A stretch of 64,000 nucleotides of DNA from contig CAVZKG010000001.1 of assembly GCA_963775805.1 (NCBI GenBank), positions 1,364,001 through 1,428,000 of the forward strand, given 5' to 3'. How positions within the stretch are numbered: the stretch's first letter is position 1; every line of letters starts with the position of its first letter. Below are positions 59,951 to 64,000 of this stretch, in pieces. The position numbers and the translations under genes are program-made. The notes beneath the pieces are model-generated. The model was not told the origin of the DNA. It saw only the letters and a program-made list of their open reading frames with translations, and did no database searches. The stretch comes from JAFAMB01 sp963775805. GTDB lineage: Bacteria; Verrucomicrobiota; Verrucomicrobiia; Chthoniobacterales; JAFAMB01.

Positions 59951-61501
59951 TCAAAAATGGCCGGTAGCAAATCCAACCATGTTTTCCTGAGTCAACGGAG
60001 TCATGCCGGGGGCGTTACCTACCACGCCGGCAATCTTTCCTTCCCGCATAACCAAGACTCGATCGCAAATACCGACCAATTCTGGAAGCTCAGAAGAGAT
60101 CACTACGACCGCAATGCTTTCCTTCGCCATCGCGTCGATGACGCGGTAGATATCTGACTTCGCCCCTATATCGATACCGCGAGTTGGCTCATCTAAAAAA
60201 AGAACCCGCGGTTTCAATTCTAGAAGTCGGGCCAGCAAAGCCTTCTGCTGGTTGCCTCCGGAGAGGCCGCCAACGGAGGAGTTAATTGACGGCGTGCGAA
60301 TAGACAAATTTTTCACCGATGCTTCCGCTCGTTCGCGTGCTCTACCTAGATTTAACAATCCGCCCAGACTTGCGTCCTTTCCGACAACGCCCACATTGAT
60401 GTTTTCCGAAACCGACATATCGAGAAACAATCCCAATCGCTTTCGATCTTCGGTCAGGTAGAGGATTCCAGCTTCAATTGCGTCCGCTGGGGAACGTATC
60501 TCCATTTTTTGACCGTTTACTTCAACAGTTCCGGACACCCGTCGGTCTGCGCCGTAGATGATCCGGGCGAGTTCGGTGCGTCCGGCGCCGACCAGACCGG
60601 CAATACCTAGTACCTCTCCTCGATGAACCTCGAAAGAGCATCCTGCGACTCGCTCCCCGTCACTCATATCTCGAACAGAAAAAATGACCGGTTCGCGTTC
60701 TTGGGGCGTCTCGTGAGCCTTCTTGTAAAACGTGGATAGTTCGCGCCCGACCATCATACGAACGATGGTATCGGGACTAATTTGGTCGCGGTCGAGCGTA
60801 CCAACATATTCTCCGTCGCGCAGAACCGAAACGCGATCGGATAGCTGATAAACCTCGTTCATGCGATGGCTGATGTAGATGATAGCAATCCCTTCCTGAC
60901 GCAATTGCCGCATCAGCGCGAATAAATGTTCAGTTTCTCGTTCGGACAATGCCGTGGTCGGCTCATCCATTATAAGGATCTGCGAATTATGGTGTACGGC
61001 TCGGGCTATCTCTATTAACTGTCGTTCGGCAATCGACAATGAAGATAGGGGTGCTAACGCATCGATGGAAGATCCCAGCCGAGCTAGTACGCTTCGGGCC
61101 CCAGCGACCATCTGAGAACGGTTAACGATACCGCCGACGCTTAATTCCCGACCAAGATAAATATTCTGCGCGACAGACAAATTAGGACATAGGGAGAGCT
61201 CCTGATAGATGATCGAAATTCCTACTGCCGCTGCGTCTTGTGGTGAATGTATAGTGACTTGGCGGCCGAATGCCCATATTTCAGAGCCAGGATCCGGGAT
61301 CACCGCCCCAGCCAGGATCTTCATTAAAGTGGACTTGCCGGCGCCGTTCTCCCCGGTTAAAGAATGAATCTCGGCTTCCCGGATATTCAGCGAGGCTGAA
61401 CGGAGGGCTCGAGAAGCTCCGTATGTCTTCGAGACATTGCGCATTTCGAGGACGATTCTCTTACCGGATCCACTCTCTGCCGAATTCTCTAACGGATTCA
61501 T
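59951..61501 (-). CDS. Ribose-type sugar ABC transporter ATPase (RbsA family)
   Basis: 516 aa, two fused nucleotide-binding domains. The first has an intact Walker A (GENGAGKSTLMK), signature LSIAERQLIEIARAV and Walker B ILIMDEPTTALSERE. The second, as usual in this family, has a degenerate P-loop (GLVGAGRTELARIIYG) but keeps LSGGNQQKALLARLLELKP and VLFLDEPTRGIDIGAKSDI. It powers sugar or polyol uptake with the permease and binding protein. The start overlaps the stop of the dehydrogenase gene by 4 nt. Confidence 0.93.
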   Translation of the reverse strand: MNPLENSAESGSGKRIVLEMRNVSKTYGASRALRSASLNIREAEIHSLTGENGAGKSTLMKILAGAVIPDPGSEIWAFGRQVTIHSPQDAAAVGISIIYQELSLCPNLSVAQNIYLGRELSVGGIVNRSQMVAGARSVLARLGSSIDALAPLSSLSIAERQLIEIARAVHHNSQILIMDEPTTALSERETEHLFALMRQLRQEGIAIIYISHRMNEVYQLSDRVSVLRDGEYVGTLDRDQISPDTIVRMMVGRELSTFYKKAHETPQEREPVIFSVRDMSDGERVAGCSFEVHRGEVLGIAGLVGAGRTELARIIYGADRRVSGTVEVNGQKMEIRSPADAIEAGILYLTEDRKRLGLFLDMSVSENINVGVVGKDASLGGLLNLGRARERAEASVKNLSIRTPSINSSVGGLSGGNQQKALLARLLELKPRVLFLDEPTRGIDIGAKSDIYRVIDAMAKESIAVVVISSELPELVGICDRVLVMREGKIAGVVGNAPGMTPLTQENMVGFATGHF

Positions 61502-63012
61502 TGTTGACCTACTTTTGGGAGGAAGTTCTCGTTTTTGTCAGTCGCTCTCACGAGAATGGCGTCGAGTGCGGCGTTACATCCGTCAGAGGCTAGTTTGTGA
61601 GTAAGTTCGAAATATTGGTTCCTAAACGGGCCATATTCCTCAAGCTCAAGAGAACGAAACGGCGCGGTACTTAGCAGTCCAGTCGGATTGTCGCATCGCA
61701 CCATTCTCCAGTCTTCGTCATTGAATTGCGGTTCATTGACTTCAAAAGAATTCCCAAGATCATCGACCCCTAGAAGATAGCGCGAAAAACAAGCCAGCAT
61801 GAACGCTTCCCTGGTGAGGTCCTTACCGCTCTCGATCAATTCTCGAATCGTTTTGGCGTGAAAGACCATAATCTTCGCTGCACCGTCGTGAGCGACCCTC
61901 AGTAGCTGATCCCGAATAGCTGGATTTGAAAAACGACTCAAAACTCCCGCTGTAAACGCGCGAACCGAATAGCCAGTAGGCGGAGCGACTAGAGGAACCG
62001 TGTCGAAATCCCAAAAGTTTTGTAGAAGGTTAACGACACGCGCTTCCTCCATTCCTTCGTGTACAAACCGATGGCCGAGCAATAGCGAGGGATAACACAT
62101 TAACGTGTGTGCTGCATTCGATAGACGTCCTTTAACCGCTTCAAAGGCGGCCACATCGCTTCGAAATTCGACTCCACCCAGTTCTAACTCCGGGCGGCCA
62201 TCGCAGAATTTATCCTCGATTACCCACTTGGTATAGGGTTCGCAGCTTGCCGGTAAAAGGTCATTGATTCCACTGGAGGCATTGATCCGCTGCTTTTCTT
62301 CCTCGAGCACCTGCGGGGCTATGCGATCCACCATACTGTTCGGAAACGCTCCGTTTTCTTCTATCCAGGTGGCCAGGCCGGGAGAGACTGCGCGCGCGAA
62401 GGATACAATTGCACGACGTGCTGTATCTCCGTTGCTGCGAAGGTTGTCGCAAGAGACCACTGTAAAAGGCTTGAGACCGGCTCTGCGCCGAGCTTCCAAG
62501 CCGAAAACAATGTATCCGAAGACGGAGCGTGGCGGGGAATTTGAAAGGTCATGCCTGACGTCAGTCTGATCTAAACGGAACTCGCCGGTTGTTTCATCGA
62601 TGTTGTAACCACCTTCTGTAATAGTTAGTGAAACGATCCGAGTCGTAGGCTCAGCAAGTCGGTCTAATACGCGCTGCGGGCTTTCCGGAGCATGCAAATA
62701 CTCTGCCATGGCTCCAACTATTCTCGTATCCATCGACATGTCCGATTGTAATTCCGTAACGGTATAAAGGTTGTCTTGAAGTCGGTAAGCTGCGGTCTTT
62801 TGCCGCGCATTCGACAATCCCACGCCCGAAATCCCCCAGTGTTCGTTGCCGGGGAAGTGCAGGCATTCTTCGATCGCGGTGGCTTGATGGACGCGATGAA
62901 AATTACCCACTCCGAAGTGGACGATTCCCGGTCGAAGTTTACTCCGATCATAATCCGGAATGCGGACATCTGATCTGAGTGATCGTAGAGTTTTGTTGCG
63001 AAGATCGATCAT
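61498..63012 (-). CDS. Mannitol dehydrogenase family oxidoreductase (polyol or hexuronate dehydrogenase)
   Basis: 504 aa from ATG 63012 (an upstream start at 63048 is in frame, but a GGA site precedes 63012). NAD-binding start IVHFGVGNFHRVHQATAIEE, central KWVIEDKFCDGRPELELGGV, and the catalytic region VKGRLSNAAHTLMCYPSLLL with the Lys/Asn/His of long-chain polyol dehydrogenases. It oxidises mannitol, arabinitol, sorbitol or an aldonate to the ketose. It sits between the binding protein and ATPase genes, so the imported substrate is probably its substrate. Confidence 0.92.
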   Translation of the reverse strand: MIDLRNKTLRSLRSDVRIPDYDRSKLRPGIVHFGVGNFHRVHQATAIEECLHFPGNEHWGISGVGLSNARQKTAAYRLQDNLYTVTELQSDMSMDTRIVGAMAEYLHAPESPQRVLDRLAEPTTRIVSLTITEGGYNIDETTGEFRLDQTDVRHDLSNSPPRSVFGYIVFGLEARRRAGLKPFTVVSCDNLRSNGDTARRAIVSFARAVSPGLATWIEENGAFPNSMVDRIAPQVLEEEKQRINASSGINDLLPASCEPYTKWVIEDKFCDGRPELELGGVEFRSDVAAFEAVKGRLSNAAHTLMCYPSLLLGHRFVHEGMEEARVVNLLQNFWDFDTVPLVAPPTGYSVRAFTAGVLSRFSNPAIRDQLLRVAHDGAAKIMVFHAKTIRELIESGKDLTREAFMLACFSRYLLGVDDLGNSFEVNEPQFNDEDWRMVRCDNPTGLLSTAPFRSLELEEYGPFRNQYFELTHKLASDGCNAALDAILVRATDKNENFLPKVGQQ

Positions 63013-63107
63013 GTCATTCCGATCCAACGTGAAAGAGAATGAAGACACGCCGGCTGCAGGACTGTTTTTTTGTTGTGAGGGCGCCTCGAAGTGGTTCCTC
63101 GGAAATT

Positions 63108-64000
63108 TTACTCTGGTGAGTTCCAGCCCTTGTACTGACCAACATTTTCCCGAGTCACGAGAGTAGAAGGAACGAGGGTCAACTTGTTATCCGGTTTTTT
63201 GCCGTTTATCAGGTCAACTCCAATTTTCACAGCTAGCTTTGGCAGGAGATGGAAGTCCTGGCTCGATGAACTCTCAATTTGTGCGAACTTTGGGTCCTTT
63301 AGGGCCGCTTCGATGTCCGGGGAGCCGTCTACCGATGAAATAAAGAAGTCCTTGCGACCAGCTTGTTGCGCGGCCAGAGCGGTGCCGATTGCTTGCGGAT
63401 CATTAATCGTGAAGATTGCATCGATCTTTGGGAACCGCGTCAGATAACCTTCAGCGACGGCCAACCCACCATCACGAGAGCCCTTTCCGTCCTGATCATC
63501 CGAGAGAATCTTAATTCCCGGATATTTGGCTAACACTTGCTTGACACCCTCAACACGGTCGATCACGGCAGAGACCTGCGGCCCGTTTTCGATAACGATA
63601 TCGCCTTTGCCTTTCAGTTTGTCGGCTATGTATTGTCCAGCGATTGTTCCGGCCTGAACGTTGTCTGTTGTTACCGCAGCGTCGGCGCCTTCGGCGACGG
63701 TATCAACCGCCACCACGGGAATTCCAGCAGCCTGAGCTTTTTTGATCGCGGGTGAAATTGCTTTCGGATCGCCTGGATTAAGGATGATGAAATCGACCCC
63801 TGCAGCAATGAAATTATCGATCTGCGTAAATTGCTTTCCGAGGTCATAATCATAACCTAGAACGGCGACGTTGACGTTTGGGTTAATCTTCTTCAATTCG
63901 GCGGTTGCGACATTAGCGATCAAGACAAACCCAGGATTGCCCAATGAGCCGAGGGATATGCCAACAGATTTCACCTCTTTGGCAAAAACAGGGCCGCAGA
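63108..64000 (-). CDS. Sugar ABC transporter substrate-binding protein (5' end beyond window)
   Basis: The frame is open to the window edge. Residues GPVFAKEVKSVGISL at the right end look like the last part of a signal peptide (cleavage after F-A) and the start of the mature protein, so the true start lies beyond 64000. Ribose/RbsB-like type 1 periplasmic fold: NFIAAGVDFIILNPGDPKAI, GIPVVAVDTVAEGADAAVTT, DAIFTINDPQAIGTAL and FISSVDGSPDIEAAL. It delivers the sugar or polyol to the permease. The gap of 95 nt to the dehydrogenase gene has no terminator I can see. Confidence 0.9.
   Translation of the reverse strand, partial: CGPVFAKEVKSVGISLGSLGNPGFVLIANVATAELKKINPNVNVAVLGYDYDLGKQFTQIDNFIAAGVDFIILNPGDPKAISPAIKKAQAAGIPVVAVDTVAEGADAAVTTDNVQAGTIAGQYIADKLKGKGDIVIENGPQVSAVIDRVEGVKQVLAKYPGIKILSDDQDGKGSRDGGLAVAEGYLTRFPKIDAIFTINDPQAIGTALAAQQAGRKDFFISSVDGSPDIEAALKDPKFAQIESSSSQDFHLLPKLAVKIGVDLINGKKPDNKLTLVPSTLVTRENVGQYKGWNSPE

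Noticed and set aside
1..64000. CRISPR arrays, rRNA genes or complete mobile elements
   Set aside because: No repeated spacer pattern, no rRNA-like sequence and no full transposase or integrase was seen. The only element-related sequence is the IstB-like part of the chimera at 52062-53105.

Overview
The window looks like chromosomal DNA of a Gram-negative (diderm) soil bacterium. The signs are lipoproteins with lipoboxes, a fragment of an outer-membrane protein, a hopanoid C-3 methylase (hpnR) and many saprotroph-type enzymes (GH2 glycosidase, secreted lipase, chitosanase-like protein, GMC and molybdenum oxidoreductases, polyol uptake). Acidobacteriota or Verrucomicrobiota fit this gene content, but I see no rRNA, ribosomal protein or other marker that fixes the phylum. 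No tRNA, rRNA, CRISPR array or complete insertion sequence was found. Broken genes are unusually frequent: MscS channel, an F420/NADP reductase and an SDR scrambled by an inversion, FAD monooxygenase, LysR, PEP mutase/isocitrate lyase, sulfatase, and an outer-membrane protein tail.

Layout. 0-11 kb: hpnR (cut by the window edge), a GH2 glycosidase, three MFS exporters including a fosmidomycin-resistance type (fsr) divergent from an AraC regulator, a dienelactone hydrolase and an MscS pseudogene. 11-20 kb: an endonuclease/exonuclease/phosphatase-fold protein, DUF2071, an HD hydrolase, a LanC-like protein with a degraded zinc site, a SnoaL-like protein, the rearranged F420-reductase/SDR zone, a truncated monooxygenase, a secreted lipase and an L,D-transpeptidase. 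20-33 kb: an EamA transporter, then the most interesting locus. 33-43 kb: a single-chain xanthine-dehydrogenase-like enzyme, tail to tail with a GMC dehydrogenase and its small subunit, then a large helical pore-former-like protein divergent from a chitosanase-like protein. 43-56 kb: lipoprotein, pseudogenes, a TetR-controlled four-gene operon, an IstB-membrane protein chimera, leuCD and an acetyltransferase. 56-64 kb: a VapBC-type pair and a LacI / ribose-type ABC transporter / mannitol dehydrogenase block.

The central finding is 23372-28362. Five tightly overlapping genes encode a methyltransferase, a PEP-synthase-like L-glutamine kinase, a CysC-like kinase, a class I glutamine amidotransferase-like hydrolase and a sugar-nucleotidyltransferase-like cytidylyltransferase. 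This is the enzyme set of the Campylobacter jejuni O-methyl phosphoramidate capsule pathway (Cj1415-Cj1418 plus Cj1419/Cj1420). It would turn glutamine, ATP and CTP into 3'-phosphocytidine-5'-diphosphoramidate. A sulfotransferase-fold protein lies upstream. A GT4 glycosyltransferase, a GT29 sialyltransferase-like protein, a 2-oxoglutarate dioxygenase-like protein and a second methyltransferase lie downstream. Together they suggest a phosphoramidate-decorated glycan or small molecule made by a non-Campylobacter soil bacterium.

All calls were made by eye from translated sequence. Family names rest on remembered motifs, not on database searches.
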